Assembly (NCBI GenBank): GCA_038496445.1
Contig: JALMLS010000081.1
Coordinates: 142,214-206,213, forward strand
Source of the DNA: Trichosphaerium sp. ATCC 40318
Lineage: Eukaryota; Discosea; Flabellinia; Trichosidae
Direction: 5' to 3'
DNA: 64,000 bases
Part shown: in pieces, positions 36,070 through 48,800 of the stretch
Numbering within the stretch: the stretch's first letter is position 1
Layout: the number at the start of each line of letters is the position of its first letter
Position numbers and translations under genes: made by a program
Notes under the pieces: model-generated
Databases searched by the model: none
What the model saw: the letters and a program-made list of their open reading frames with translations, nothing else
What the model was told of the DNA's origin: nothing

Positions 36070-37092
36070 ATGGAAAAGAAAAAACAAAAACAAACCCAGT
36101 TCAACCAAGTATTCGACCTTGTTTCGCTACCAATTGAGTTAATAGTCCATATTCTCAAACAAGGGACATATACACTTCGTACAGCCCAAACGTGCATTCT
36201 TTTACGAGATATAGTTCACAACCATGTTGGGTATGGTCATATCCATATTAAAAACACAAATGAAGTTCAGATGCTTTCTGGTAGCCCATTACTCCACAAT
36301 ACGACTATTGATTTTTTTCGAGAAAAGCCAACAAACGACATTATTGCAGCATTGGCAGGTGTACACACTATCTCCTTGTATGATTGTCAATCAATAACAG
36401 ACAATGGCATTGTGGCATTGGCAGGTGTACACACTATCTCCTTGTATGGTTGTCAATCAATAACAGACAATGGCATTGCGGCATTGGCAGGTGTACACAC
36501 TATCTCCTTGTATGGTTGTCAATCAATAACAGACAATGGCATTGTGGCATTGGCAGGTGTACATGAGATTGATTTAGCACATACAAAAGTAACAGATGAA
36601 GGCATTGCGGCATTGGCAGGTGTACACACTATCTCCTTGTATGGTTGTCAATCAATAACAGACAATGGCATTGCGGCATTGGCAGGTGTATATGAGATTG
36701 ATTTATCACATACAAATGTAACAGATGAAGGCTTGAAGGCATTGGCAGGTGTACATAAGATTGATTTAGCAGGTACAAATGTAACAGATTCAGGTATTGC
36801 AGCATTGGCAGGTGTACATGTGATTAATTTAGCACATACAAATGTAACAGATGAAGGCTTGAAGGCATTGGCAGGTGTACACACTATCTACTTGTATGGT
36901 TGTCAATCAATAACAGACAATGGCATTGCGGCATTGGCAGGTGTACATAAGATTAATTAATCACATACAAATGTAACAGATGAAGGTTTGAAGGCATTGG
37001 CAGGTGTACACACTATCTCCTTGCATGGTTGTAAATCAATAACAGACAATGGCATTGCAGCATTGGCAGGTGTACATGATATTGAGTTTTAA
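36070..37092 (+). pseudogene. F-box/leucine-rich-repeat gene with an internal stop codon
   Basis: This is an intronless frame from ATG 36070. An F-box (FDLVSLPIELIVHILKQGTY) is followed by about 11 LRRs of two alternating kinds. The 22-residue kind is ALAGVHTISLYGCQSITDNG plus two residues. The 21-residue kind is like ALAGVHKIDLAGTNVTDSG plus two. Copies are almost identical at DNA level. TAA at 36958-36960 replaces a Leu codon seen in sister repeats (ATTAATTTA). The frame then continues through two more repeats to TAA at 37090-37092. Either the protein ends early but functional (296 aa) or the gene is newly broken. FBXL proteins act as substrate receptors of SCF ubiquitin ligases. Confidence 0.8.
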
Positions 37093-37562
37093 TCTCCCTC
37101 ATCACAAAAACAATCTTCACCCTAACACTTTTTCACTAAACGCTATTTTGTAGCCTTAAAACGTACAGAAACGCAGTGTAGTCATTGTAAGTAATAAAAT
37201 TAGCGTTTAAGTTACTTGTGTAATCTGTATTTTTAAGAAAGCAACACATTAAACATAAGTTCTGGATGAAGCAGATGTTGCTTAGCTTCGGAAGATACCT
37301 CTATTTCTTTGAAGGTAAAAGGAACAGGCTCAGTAATGTCCCATGCACAAGTCTTCTTGTAAACAAACCCTTTCTTATTGCCATACTATTAGGCCGTTTG
37401 TGCTAATTTGAAGATGACTCGATGCATCATTCATAGAGAAACGTTGCGCTTATGTGTCAAACGTTTGTTGATGTGTAATGCTGTCACACAACCAAAACAA
37501 GCCTATCACAACTTACTTAAGCGAATTCATCTATCCTTATATTTAAGGGCTGAGTAAGAGAT
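37093..37562. other. Spacer with a coding-like minus-strand stretch
   Basis: Minus-strand DNA at about 37240-37392 encodes GNKKGFVYKKTCAWDITEPV and FTFKEIEVSSEAKQHLLHPE, ending NVLLS-stop. Just upstream in the same frame, an ATG-led stretch MMHRVIFKLAQTA is separated from it by TAA TAG. The ATTAG/AATAG there could be a splice acceptor with a donor near 37535. I could not settle the model. It may be a small two-exon gene. Confidence 0.3.
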
Positions 37563-38739
37563 TTACATTAACAAACATTTGTTTTTCTGTTGCTTATGTA
37601 CTCCAAAATGTATACCGGTGTGTTGTAGAGCAACCAAGAGTGCCTCCAAAAATACTACAAAAAAAAGAGTTTCAACATGTGAAAGTTTTAGCACATGGTG
37701 CTATTTGCATAAACATACCGTCTCCAACACCTCTACCCTCCTTAGAACTCACTTCAATGTAACTATAAGCCTATTTTCACATGAGATACAAGTTGTTGAT
37801 TGGGACTAAAACACAATATGAGTTCCATGTACTTGTATTTCCCTTGCCAATTGGTAACCTTGTTCAGTCACGATTATCCTATCTTTTGAAGTTGTTTGTC
37901 TTAAATCTGATTTTGTTCCAACTAGTATAACAGGTATATTTGAAATATTGTGGTCCTTCTCGTATTCCAACTTCTCCATGAGCCACTAAAATAGTGTTTC
38001 TCAGTAAAATACACTTGTTTTTCGGTAGGTACTTTTGTTTTTATGTTTCTAAAACTTTGTGGGTTGACAAGGCTGAAGCACAATAAAAACAAATTCTAAA
38101 AGACACGCAACAGTTAGTAATATATGTGCATTGAAACCTGTATGGAGTACTGAATTGTTGTAGGAGTAAAAAACTCGAACATTTGCATACTCACTGTTTC
38201 CTTCAGTATCAGTCACCTCTGTACAGACTGTCATCAAGTTGAACGTGGTTGCTGTGTATTTTCTTTTATAAAGGAATTCAATTGATACCTATTTCTATTG
38301 GTGCACCAAAGTGAACAGTGAATGAACTACAACAGTGAGCATAGAACTTAATTTTTTCAGAAAATGATGTTTCGGAACACGTGATTTATTACAAAAACAA
38401 ACAAGTTATTTGGTTAGTGCGTACTATGAATCAGCAACATTGGGAGCAAAATCTAGAGGAAACGTTCCAGCTAAAAAGCACAAAACTAAGCGATTGCAAA
38501 GATTCCAAAAACTCAATTTTGCACTTTTGTCTTTGGCTACACTAAGCCCACAATATGGTTTTATTAATGGATCTGCATTACTCACTTGCGTATGTTATGA
38601 CCAGAGATGTTTTACCTTCAAACCGAGTTATTTAAACACCCAATACTCCAAAACAGATTCAAAAATTCCCGTTAGTGATACCTACACCGGCGTCACCAGT
38701 AACAACCATTTTTATGCGTTTTGTTGCTTTATTCGCCAT
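37563..38739 (-). CDS. Atypical Rho-family small GTPase
   Basis: The start ATG is at 38737-38739 and the stop TAA at 37563-37565, with eight exons joined in phase. The P-loop is GDAGVGKTSL, the switch I region FPLDFAPNVADSYSFTV, the switch II region DTEGNSEYANVR. Then come NLFLLCFSLVNPQSFRNI, the Rho-type VILVGTKSDLR (G4) and YIEVSSKEGRGVGDVF (G5). The end KQQKNKCLLM is a polybasic run plus CaaX box (CLLM), so it is prenylated and membrane-bound. Relative to Rac1 it has Ala for Gly12, Asn for Thr35, Glu for Ala59 and Asn for Gln61. These positions control GTP hydrolysis and the switch. It probably behaves like GTP-locked atypical Rho proteins (Rnd, RhoH), by inference. Confidence 0.82.
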
Positions 38740-38894
38740 GTGATAGTAGTTGTTTGTAAAAAATTGACTGAACTGAATGCCCTTGACTTCCCCTTTTAAG
38801 TTGGTTGATGTAAAATGAAATATTACTACATTATTTTTAAAGGGGTGCTCTTTAATAGTAGAGCACGTGCTCTAGGAGACTCTTTTTTTTTTTG

Positions 38895-41601
38895 TTACAC
38901 GGAATGAACAAACATCTTAAACTGATATACACCTGTTGCGCTATAGGTTCCATAGCTAAACATAAGGCGTTGAGAATAAGTCCATCCACTGCTTAGTATA
39001 TGTGCTCTTCCTTTTTGGCAAACACTACTAGCGTTTGGAATACGCTCAGGGATAAAGTTGACATTGGGTCCAGAACGCTAAAAGCAACATGAGAAGATGG
39101 CTTGTATCTCCAATACGTATGTAAAACAATGACGTACTTGTATCACTAGCCGTCTGTTTCCAGCACCTGTAAAGCAATTAGGGCTATATGGTACATAAAC
39201 ATCAGCATAAGCTCCGCTTATTGTCTTCAAAGTAACAATCCATTCTAAAAGTTGTTAATTTTATATGTTGACTACCAAAAAGGGTACCTGTGTTTGAGCT
39301 TTGGACGACGTTTGTCAATACAAATTGACTTGCAGATACTGGCGCAATGTTAGGGTACGGATTTGAGGCTGGAGAATGGTAAGATCCCAAGTCATGAACT
39401 GGACCAATGTTCGCTGGCCTAAAGGTAAAGTTAGCATGTGTTGGTGAAATAGACCTGTACGATTTTAGTGTCAGCCAATCTCGGAATGGTCGTTGTGTTC
39501 CACCATGATTAGGGTTGTAAAGACCATAGGTCATCTGTATCATGACAATGTCATTGTCTTTCAACTGGATAGGGTTTGGTAGATCCATACGCAGTTCGTA
39601 GTAGCATTTACCCAAATAGGTAATTGCGCACGGTGGAGGTGTTGTAGGAGGTACAGTTGTGGGCGGAAGAGTGGGTGCAACAGTGGTAGGCGCTACAGTT
39701 GTCGGTGGAAGTGTTGTCGGTGGTAATGTTGTTGGTTGCAGAGTAGTTGGAGGTGAGGTAGTTGGTGGCAACGTTGTTGGTTGAAGTGTTGTTGGAGACG
39801 GAGTTGGAGGTGCTGTTGTTGGCGGGGATGTTGGCACTATAGGAGCTGCTGTTGTGGGTACCACAGTTGGTGCCGGAGTAGGACATTGTGACTTGGAGTA
39901 AAAGAGTCTGTCTTCTGGGATAACTTGACGACCTGCTCGTGGTACATACCACTCAAGTTTAATATTACCATCACCTTCGTGGTCGTAGTATTCAACAGTA
40001 ATTGGATAGTGCAAGTCTTTTACCAGGTGATATCCAAAGTACTTCATGCCAGTTGCCCCAGATCCCCATCTTACAAAAAATATCAGTAAGAGATCGCAAT
40101 AGATTATGACAAATCGTACTCAATAATCTTCGATCTGGTTGCAAAGTATAGCCTCACACCATCGTCTGCGTTGACAACAAAATAAAATGTTCCTGTAACT
40201 GGTGCTTTGACATATCCCTTAAGGGTACATCAGATGTCTTCACAAACATGGATAATGTACACGTACAGTCCATCGAACAGATATCTTACTTGAGGGAAGA
40301 TCCTGAGGAGTGCCAGCCGACCAATCGATATTTACAGTAGGATCAGCTTGAGGTTTAAGAATATTTTCAAACGCTGATTGAGTAGGTATGTGTGGGTTTC
40401 CAGTATACTCAAAGTACTCTGCTAAGAGACCTTTTCTATGATATCCTCCGTTGCAAACTAAACTGCTATTAATATGAATGCTTTATAATAGGCAAGGATG
40501 GATACCTGAAGGTGTTGGTCGGCACTTTCTTACTGAGAAACCAAACATTCCTGTACTTCCAAACATGTTCGCTGAACATCCTCTTGTAGGATACTGCTCA
40601 CGAAAAGCTGTTTCCATCCAAGACTGACCTATAGTATCACGTTAGCACAATTTATTTCAGGTGGTAAGTACGTACCGTTGCAGTGATTGTTAGGGCAGTC
40701 AGCGCAAATGCCACCAAAAGCAGTTTCTGTATATCCTATAATAATCAAGTTAGCTAAACATAAAAGTACGGTAAACTCTCTAACTCACCAGTGGGACACT
40801 CTGGAGGCCAGCCAACATCGGAGCAATAATGGAGTCTACATTGACCATATCTAGCAAAGCCTATTTGGAACACAGCATCTAAAAAACTCTATAATTAGCC
40901 GAAACATAAACTGTAAAGTAAAAAGTGAATACCATAGCATAGCGCATTGTCTGACCAAAAAGTGCCTTCTTCAGGCGTAGCATCCCAAGATACACAAGTC
41001 CAATCTACAAAACAGTAAACGCGATGATACAAGCACGTGCTGTACCTGCAGGGTGGGTAGCGTCATTGACAAATTTGAAGTTCATATCAATTGATGTTTC
41101 CCAACACAAAAAGTTGTTTTGCCACGAATCCGGGTCTAGTGGCTCATACAACCTTTCACACGATTTACCAGAAACTGGACCTTGCGTGCTGAACTCAAAG
41201 GCACCTAAATATACAATCAGGCTACATTTATAGTGCAAAGTGAAGGACGTACTTGCGTCGCCTGTGTGTTCAGTCCAACACCAATAATTGTCACTCCAGG
41301 AAGTTGCGGGAGGTTCGTTTGGATCGTCCAATGATAAACAGTGCATGTTGGCCACAGGTCCGCTTGTAGAGAACGCATACATCGGATTACTACCAAGAGC
41401 TTCAGAGTTCCGCTTTACAATAGTAGACGAACTCGTTTGTAGAGCACCTTGAGTTGTGTTAGTAAAGTACTTATGTTGCTTTCGTGAGGGCCTACATGAA
41501 GTAGTTGTAACCAAAATTGCAAAGAGAAAAAGGTAAGGCTACGAAGGATTTAGTTGTTGGGTATTTGTTACTAGTAGTAGCATGTTTACGTAAGTTGCCA
41601 T
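38895..41601 (-). CDS. Secreted PA14-domain protein with Thr/Pro-rich stalk
   Basis: The start ATG is at 41599-41601, with a signal peptide after the first intron (PYLFLFAILVTTTSC) and the stop TAA at 38895-38897. The N-terminal part has three Cys/Trp repeats (AFSTSGPVANMHCLSLDDP..WSDNYWCW; AFEFSTQGPVSGKSCERLYE; CVSWDATPEEGTFWSDNALC). A Cys-rich part follows (CADCPNNHCNG). Next is a PA14 domain (GLLAEYFEYTGNP, GTFYFVVNADDGVRLYF, VEYYDHEGDGNIKLEWYVP). A mucin-like stalk of about 70 residues of TTLPPTT and TTVAPTT units follows, then a C-terminal domain of unknown type. PA14 domains often bind carbohydrate. A cell-surface or matrix adhesin role is inferred. There is no C-terminal membrane helix. 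Confidence 0.75.
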
Positions 41602-43628
41602 CTCTTTGAAAATCACAGGTTTAATGAAAAAGTCAAGTAGTACTGTAAAGTGAACGCAAGTCGTAAACTGTTCTTTGAAGCAAACACAAAAAATGCAAGC
41701 AAGAAACCCTACAGCGTTGTGTTCATTCTATTGCCAAACTGTGCTAGTATAGGCTATAGGTGTTAGACTTTGAGGCTTTGAAGTCCGCGTAGAATTAGTA
41801 GAAAATTGAAGATTTTTCATGTTCTTTTTATGTTGTAATGAAAAACGTCACACTTGGAGCTTCCTTTTTCGTTTATCGCAAGCTCGTGATTTATTACTAA
41901 TGTGTTTATTGTCTGTCACCGTTTTTAAAGAAAACACAAAAAACTAAAACAAGCTACAACGTTTCATGGCTCACGTGATTTTCAGCGCATAAATTAGTTC
42001 TATGAATTCATATTAACGACTTATCGTTAACAAATACTATCTACATAGCACAAACAGCTAGGAAAAGACATCAAAGAGAAAACATAACCAATTTGAAAAG
42101 TATTCAGAGAAACTTGGTCATAGTAAACATTTGAACTGTATTTTGCGACTTCGAAAACAACATTGCACATGAGCAATAAAGGCTCGGTCTCCTGCCATGA
42201 TTTTCACAAAAGAGCCACGAAACAAAACCATTGAACCTTCAAATTTGTACATATGTATCTCCAGTTGTACTCTCGTTTTGTTGGTGACCAGTTGAACGCA
42301 ACACAAGAAAATAATAAGAGTGTACAAGTGCAAGCTATGTTGGTCTGCATCACGTTCGAACACTTTGTAAAAACTGTGCTATCAATTTGCTAGCCCCGTC
42401 CGGCGACTGAGGACTCAATTTGTTGATGGTGTAGGGAGAAAAAGCACTTCCATCACACTTCCTTTACATTTCCAGATTTTACCCACTCCCTTAGAATCCA
42501 GTTACACCTCTTGCGGCGAAAATGTCTAATATAGTAAACGACTTGTTTTTTATTTTGTGAGAAAAAATATCCATTGTAAATTTTATGAAACCTTCCATCA
42601 TTGATTGCTAACTTATCTTTTGCTGGTTGACCATTAAAGAAAATCTATCTACTGCTCCAACTTGATAATCATTTACGACTGTCATCGACATTACCGCTCC
42701 AAGCAGAAGTTGTAGTATCTGTATAAATGTATCGGTATTTAATCTGACCGTCTGTACCGTCATGTGCCAGTTCCAGTTTGAGTCATAATAAACGTGTCCA
42801 CTGTGTCTGCATTGGTGGTAATGCTTTTGCAAGTGTATCAGTGTTCGCAATTACACCTTGCATAAGAGCACAGTCTTTCATCATAAAGAACCTCAAATAG
42901 AGTCATACGAGCTTGAATAGAAATGCCAGCGATGAAATCAAAAGTAGGGGTTGTTGCATAGTTATGTAATGTTGGTAGCTTAGTTTCTTTTTGGTTTTTT
43001 TTCAAAGTTGTTTTTAAAGGTCAAAACAACGTGATTTCAAATAACATTTTGTGGCTTTTTTGCTATTTTGTTTGTCACCTTTTTGACAAATTGGTATTGT
43101 TAGCAAGACAACGGTGTAGGAAATATGAGTAAATTAACGTGAGAAGACAACATTAGTTCAAAAAAAACACAAAGTGCAAACATTCAGTGATTGGTTTGCA
43201 AGTGTCGTTAAAAGCAGGTATGTGTTCAAAACCGCTTTTAGAAAATGTTGTTAAAAATCATTACCCTGCATTGAGTGGTTCTATGCTCTGTAGCACGGTT
43301 TTCTGACAAGAAAAACCATCCAATTTTTGTGATATTTTTTTAAATTTCAACAGGTTGCGTCTCACATAGTTAGCTTGTTGTTAATCAAAATATATCACTA
43401 TCGCAAATTGACTATTTCAAATTACTCATACACCTAGAAGAGGTTTTTCTCTGTAGCTACAATACGAACTCTTGCAATGAAGGGACGGTGCTGCTAAAAT
43501 CCCAAACTAGTTCCAATAGAACTCAGAGCAAGTACTACACAAACTATTCTGGCTTGCTTGTACTCAACATCAGATTTCGTGTTAGTTAGTTCAGCAAGCG
43601 TCAAAGAAAATTTAATCTAATATTATAT
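41602..43628. other. Long region without a resolved gene; possible decayed coding DNA
   Basis: No confident gene was found. Between about 42490 and 42960 on the minus strand, coding-like pieces sit in different frames: TPTFDFIAGISIQARMTLFE, then MKDCALMQGVIANTDTLAKA plus LPPMQTQWT, then DGTDGQIKYRYIYTDTTTSA. Intron sites that would join them are poor, which suggests frameshifts. At about 43490-43610 a minus-strand stretch LAELTNTKSDVEYKQARIVC may belong to the same remnant. The rest is A+T-rich. Confidence 0.35.
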
Positions 43629-45441
43629 TTACAAGTCTTGTTGTTTTATTTCTGTATCTTTCTTTTTTTTCCTCGTTTCTATATTCACCTTTTCAAGAGG
43701 TACTGTATCACTCTTAGGTTTTCTCCTTATAGCTGTTATTTGTGTTATATCAGCCGCAATTATGCATATCCAAAGACACGACCATACAAAGAACCATCCC
43801 GCCGGGTATCGAAAAAATGGAGCTGCTCCCATAAGAGATATAATCATAGCGAGAATAGAAAAAACAGCGCTGAACATTAATTGAGAAGTGATCTAAAACA
43901 AAAACAATAGTTTAGTTAGATGACTTTCAAAGGAAAATTTTTTCTGACCTGTTTAATTTTGAGGACCTCTGGAGTCTTATGTGTAACTTTATATAGCGCA
44001 ATCAGTACTCTTGTACCATTAAACAATAAATAGGATACTACACATGTAGTGGCAATAAGGTAGAGAGCAAGAGCTGCTTGATAGACGTAATTTGCGTATC
44101 CGAAAGCCAAAACGAAAGCAATACTAAAATCGACTAGAATGATTATAAATATGACTGATACGCATGGTATCAAGAATTTGTGAACATTATGTCTTGTGTG
44201 TTGCCTAAGTTCTTTTACATTATGAAGCATCTCGTGCCTACACATGGGTTAACATTGTAAAAACAAAAACCCTATTTTCTTATTTTTTTCTTACCAGTAA
44301 AACGCAATGATTACTGACGTTGCTAGTGATAGTGATGGTAATACTGTTATAGCGAAGTCGTGCAAAGCTTTTGGGAATATTCTCCGCGAATAAATTGGAT
44401 CGATTATAATATACAGTGCCCGTACTATATTCAAAGTCAACAAACTTAAACAAAAAAATACGCCATGGGCCAAAGTGCGTACATGTGTTTGCAAAAATTT
44501 CTATGATGAGGCATGTGTGAGAAAGAGAGAATTTAAGCCCATTTCTTTTAGTAATTATACGAAGCTTGTGACATGCAATAAAAACAGCAGCAACTGCCAA
44601 GGTACCAGCTATAACCGAAAAGTAATACTGCAAACGAATAAGAAAAATACAGCGTAAAACAGCGAAAAAACGTAAAACAGCGAAAAAACGTACAAACCCA
44701 AACTCGTTTATGCCTGACCATGGGTTGCTGTCTATTTATTCTTAACGGATTGGTATCACAAATTCTATTAGAACGTACCAGTACGATGCAAGGTGACCAT
44801 GAACGAAGGGTATGTGCCATTCTTGGGTGTATTCAAAACTTTCAAAATTTGAGCCAAGTCATCTCCTGCTTCCACTGTTGGTATCGCTGTAAGCTCAGGA
44901 GCTTGATTTTTATTGATTCTAAGGTAAGACAAACCCCCTGCCACCTCTTTACGAAAAAAAACCCGTTAAAATCTGACAGTTGTGCACTAAAAACCTAGCA
45001 CACGTGCTTGAAAATGTTTCAGATATTACAAGAGCTAAAGCTCCTTTATCAATTGCTTCAGCGACGAGATAACCCCAGTCATATGTGCCTGTTGTGATGT
45101 ACACTATATTTCCTGAAACGTTAGGACTGACTAAGGAAACAATGGTCCCTAAAGAACAGTTACATTGCATGAAAAGTGAGCGGATAAATAAACTCGCCGT
45201 CGTGAAAACAATATTACCTTGAATTGATGGCGTCCTCCACGCGTCCTTTGATATCCATCCGACGTCTGGTGTATTAAATGAACCTGCTCTATGCGTTGGC
45301 AATCAAAAGGGGGTAAAACAAATAGCTACAGGAAGTATATATAAACTTACGAGTATACGAGGAGTTTGTATTTAGTTCTAGTGCGCACACAGGACCGCTC
45401 ATGGTAAAAAATAATGCCAAAAGAAATCGTTTCATCAACAT
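43629..45441 (-). CDS. Putative seven-helix membrane protein with PA-like ectodomain
   Basis: The start ATG is at 45439-45441, with a signal peptide (MLMKRFLLALFFTMSGPVCA) and the stop TAA at 43629-43631. The ectodomain (SPNVSGNIVYITTGTYDWGY, EAIDKGALALVISETF, PELTAIPTVEAGDDLAQILK) has the look of a protease-associated (PA) domain. About seven hydrophobic helices follow: YYFSVIAGTLAVAAVFIA, FSLSHTCLIIEIFANTC, FAITVLPSLSLATSVIIAFY, PCVSVIFIIILVDFSIAFVL, YQAALALYLIATTCVVSYLL, MFSAVFSILAMIISLMGAA and WFFVWSCLWICIIAADITQI. The tail is basic (ETRKKKKDTEIKQQ). The topology suggests a receptor. No standard GPCR motif (DRY, NPxxY) was seen, so the family is open. Confidence 0.6.
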
Positions 45442-45887
45442 CGAAATAGGGAAATGTGCTGCTCACGTGAGTAATCACGTGCCGCTTTATGAGGTTTTTA
45501 ATATAGGCCCTCTTCGACGCGCTATTAGCCGCTTGATGTGATTTCTTCGACGACGAGAGTGATCAAATAGAAGCGAAATATCGTCAGGTATTGTTACGAT
45601 CGGAATTTGTTCAGTATTTGAAATTCTTAGGTTGTGTTTTTTTATCGCGACGTACTCCCTTTTTTTTTTTATTTTGATTCTTACTAAAACTAGATTATAT
45701 TATCACGTGACGACTCATCATCCAAGCATAGCTTGGTATAAATAAACGTGAAACCAAATTAGAAATTATTTAAAAGGTTTTTTTTTGCGTCATCTGTTGG
45801 CAATAAAAGTAATGTCACGTGACAACATAAGGGGTCATAAATTACGAAATTACAATTTGTTTATTTTTGTTTGTATTAGGCTCATGG
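45442..45887. promoter_or_regulatory. Intergenic promoter region dense in CACGTG
   Basis: This is upstream of the seven-helix gene and downstream of the GH81 gene, both minus strand. CACGTG palindromes occur at about 45464, 45476, 45704 and 45817, and another at 45899 just inside the last GH81 exon. They are mostly in TCACGTGA/C context, the core bound by bHLH factors (USF/MYC/Pho4 type). Function here is inferred from density. Confidence 0.45.
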
Positions 45888-48800
45888 TCAGTTAAATTCA
45901 CGTGTGGTGGCGATATAACAAGAGACTGTTGTTTCGATCGAGCCATGATAAACTAATTGAAAAAAAGCTTTAGTCTTTGTTCTTTTGGCAAGAAAAAAAC
46001 GCACATTTTGGAACACTGACACGTAGTTATCCTGTACCACACTTGGCGCTGAATTTCCGTTTTTAACTTTGACGTTAATAGTGCCTCCCACTAATAACAT
46101 GTTAAATGAAGATAACATTTTGATGTCCTTACCTAGATCAGCCGAGCAATTACAAGACTGTAAACCAGCACAAGGTTCGCTCCACTGACTGTTAGATTTG
46201 CACTTGGCTATAAAAAGTAAGTTCGCTTATCACTGCTGTTCCTTTATCGTCACATACCATGTACGCCAGGAGAATAAACCGATGATATATTGTACTGTTG
46301 ATAGAATCCTACGTAATCAACTAGACCTCAGTTAAATATCACAAAATAAAACTCTGCAGGTACTAACCGATTGCAAAAGCATATTGCTCGTTATAAACAA
46401 ATGAACCGTCTCCTTTATAATCAATAGTAACACTGATAAAAGCCATATCACCAGAAGGTTTAGCTGGTGGCTTCAAATGCATTGTCACCTATACAATTAA
46501 TGTCAATTCACATGTTTGGCTGTTGTAATAAGGCTTACGTATAAGTTCCACAAAACCCACGTGTCATTAAAACCATCCAATAGTGTACCCCATAATGGTT
46601 CTGATTCCCTAAGAAAACGAAGAGTCAACCTTAATTTGGGAGTTGTGAGGTAAAGTACCATTGAAGGTATTTTGTTTGAGAAAAATTGGCAGAATTTTTG
46701 TTAGGCATGGAAAGGATTACAGGATCACGTGCTGTAAACGGTGGTACTAAAGCCTACAACCGACAATTTAGTTAAGTTCACAAAAAGTCAACAAATACCG
46801 CACCATACCACCTATACGATCACCATATGTAGCATTCCCATCAGGATAACTAAACATGTGTAAGCCAACAATTTTTTTAATACATCTTGTTCGGTTCTTG
46901 AACGGCGTACATGACGTTTGGTATAACAATAGGAGGAAGAGGTTTTCTTGGTGTACACTGTCCGTCTTTACTAGCACGAAAGGCTGCAAAGGCTAGGAAT
47001 GCAGCTTCTGAAGAACCCATTTGATCAGCTCTAAAGTTGTATCCTTTTTCACAAAAAGCGGGTTCAGTCTACAACACAAACAAACGAAACGAGAAATTGT
47101 TGGAATGTACCTGTCCAGTTTACATTCTTTTGTAGGCAGTCAAAAGATGATTCTTTATCGTTCAATGCCATTGCAGCAAAAGCATACGATGCCCAGTTCT
47201 TGAAATCAGGAAAAACTTTAAGACCACACATTTCGATGACAGGTCCGCGCCATGCACTTACGTTGAAGTATGGTGCGTTAGCTTTATTATTTGGTATGTC
47301 TTGCATCTTTTTAATAGCTTTCAAGCTCGTAGACACCCTAAAAGAATAATCAGAAAGCGTTGCTTGTATACCGGTATAATATCTACGAACCAATCTCCAG
47401 AAATGAGCTTAAACAAAATTATTAGTTTTTCTACCTTTGACATTATGTACGTACCACGTGCTCTGTAATAGGCGTCACGGGTGTTACCTATATACATTAA
47501 ATACCATATAAGTCGTTAAGGCAAAAATAAGTCGCACTTGAATGCCAAAGAGAGTTGTCACTGAGTCTTGAAGATAGTTAGCATTTTTCCACTTTTTTTT
47601 TCAATATTCTCTTAAGAGACTGCACCTGCGAAATACGTTGTAAATGTCATTCCTACTTCTTTGGCGACCCCAAATATTGTCATATTAGAATACAAAGAAG
47701 GGAAAATATTCTTCTCTGGTGTAGTACGGATATAGTACTGAATCTGGAAAATAATAAGAAAATCACAACAAAAAAAACAAAAAAAGTCAAAGTTCCTCGT
47801 GCCCCAGTCAATTCATGAGTCAACAACTAAAAGACATCAGCGTTAGATACAAATACTCATGTATGGTATGCTTACCATCCTGCCAATATTATACAACCTT
47901 GTACCAAGTTTCTTGTCTGGAATGACTTTGCCAAGCAAAGCAAGACTGTACCAAGCGTTTGCTGCTTCAGAATTACCACCGCCGTTATCTTTACCTTCCT
48001 GTCTAAACACGGTTAATATTTATATCTACTATGGTATGAAGCTGTACTGGTTTTGGAGGCCCCTTGCAAAACTGTAGGAGTACCAAAAATCCATATGCCT
48101 AAAATCAGGAAAGTATTTATCTGAAGGCGATGGATTCGCTATATCCCGAACTAAGTCCATAATCTAAATATAAATGGGTTATTTAATGTCTAAAAGAATG
48201 GGTGGTTGTACCTTAGCAAGGTTATCTTTACACCAATTTGGATCATAGCTGGACCAAGTCAGCGAAGTACAAAAAAAACGAAACAAAATCGCCGCACCGG
48301 CACACTACTGCATAGGCGTATATGATATAGCCGTAAGCAAAACTATAGTAAAAGGTTAAATTGGATGCAAGGTTATTAATATAATTGGTATTCGTACTGG
48401 TGGTCTCCCATGTAACCTATCACAAAAGTAAGTTGGTTTTAAACGATACAAAAAAAAAGATATTACCATTTCCGAAAAGAAGACGTGAAGAGTTTTGCGT
48501 TGCCTTTAGGTGTGTGAGTATTGCTTAATATATTTTCAATCATTTAAGCTTATACTTACCAACTCTATGACTCCTCCAAATAGTGTATCATAGAATCTAA
48601 GCCAACCTTAGTCGAGACATGTTTTTTTTTTTCAAAACCATACTACTTTTGAAAAAAGCTCGTACAAGTTAAACTCTGTGCATATCTACTAGTATGTTAA
48701 GAACAATAAATACTGATTACCAAGTACTTGATTAGTTCCTGATAGTATATTATCCATGTGCGTTTCAAGCTGTGAAAGCGGCTAAAAACCGAGTTAAGTC

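Noticed and set aside
36340-37080. CRISPR-like regular direct repeats
   Set aside because: The 63/66-bp period is in frame and encodes LRR units with no unique spacers.
39608-39952. A 114-codon Ser/Asn/Thr-rich minus-strand ORF
   Set aside because: It is a frame-shifted shadow of the Thr/Pro stalk of the PA14 protein.
44650-44695. Short tandem repeat (CGTAAAACAGCGAAAAAA, two and a half copies)
   Set aside because: It is a minor intronic repeat next to a splice donor with no sign of function. Noted only.
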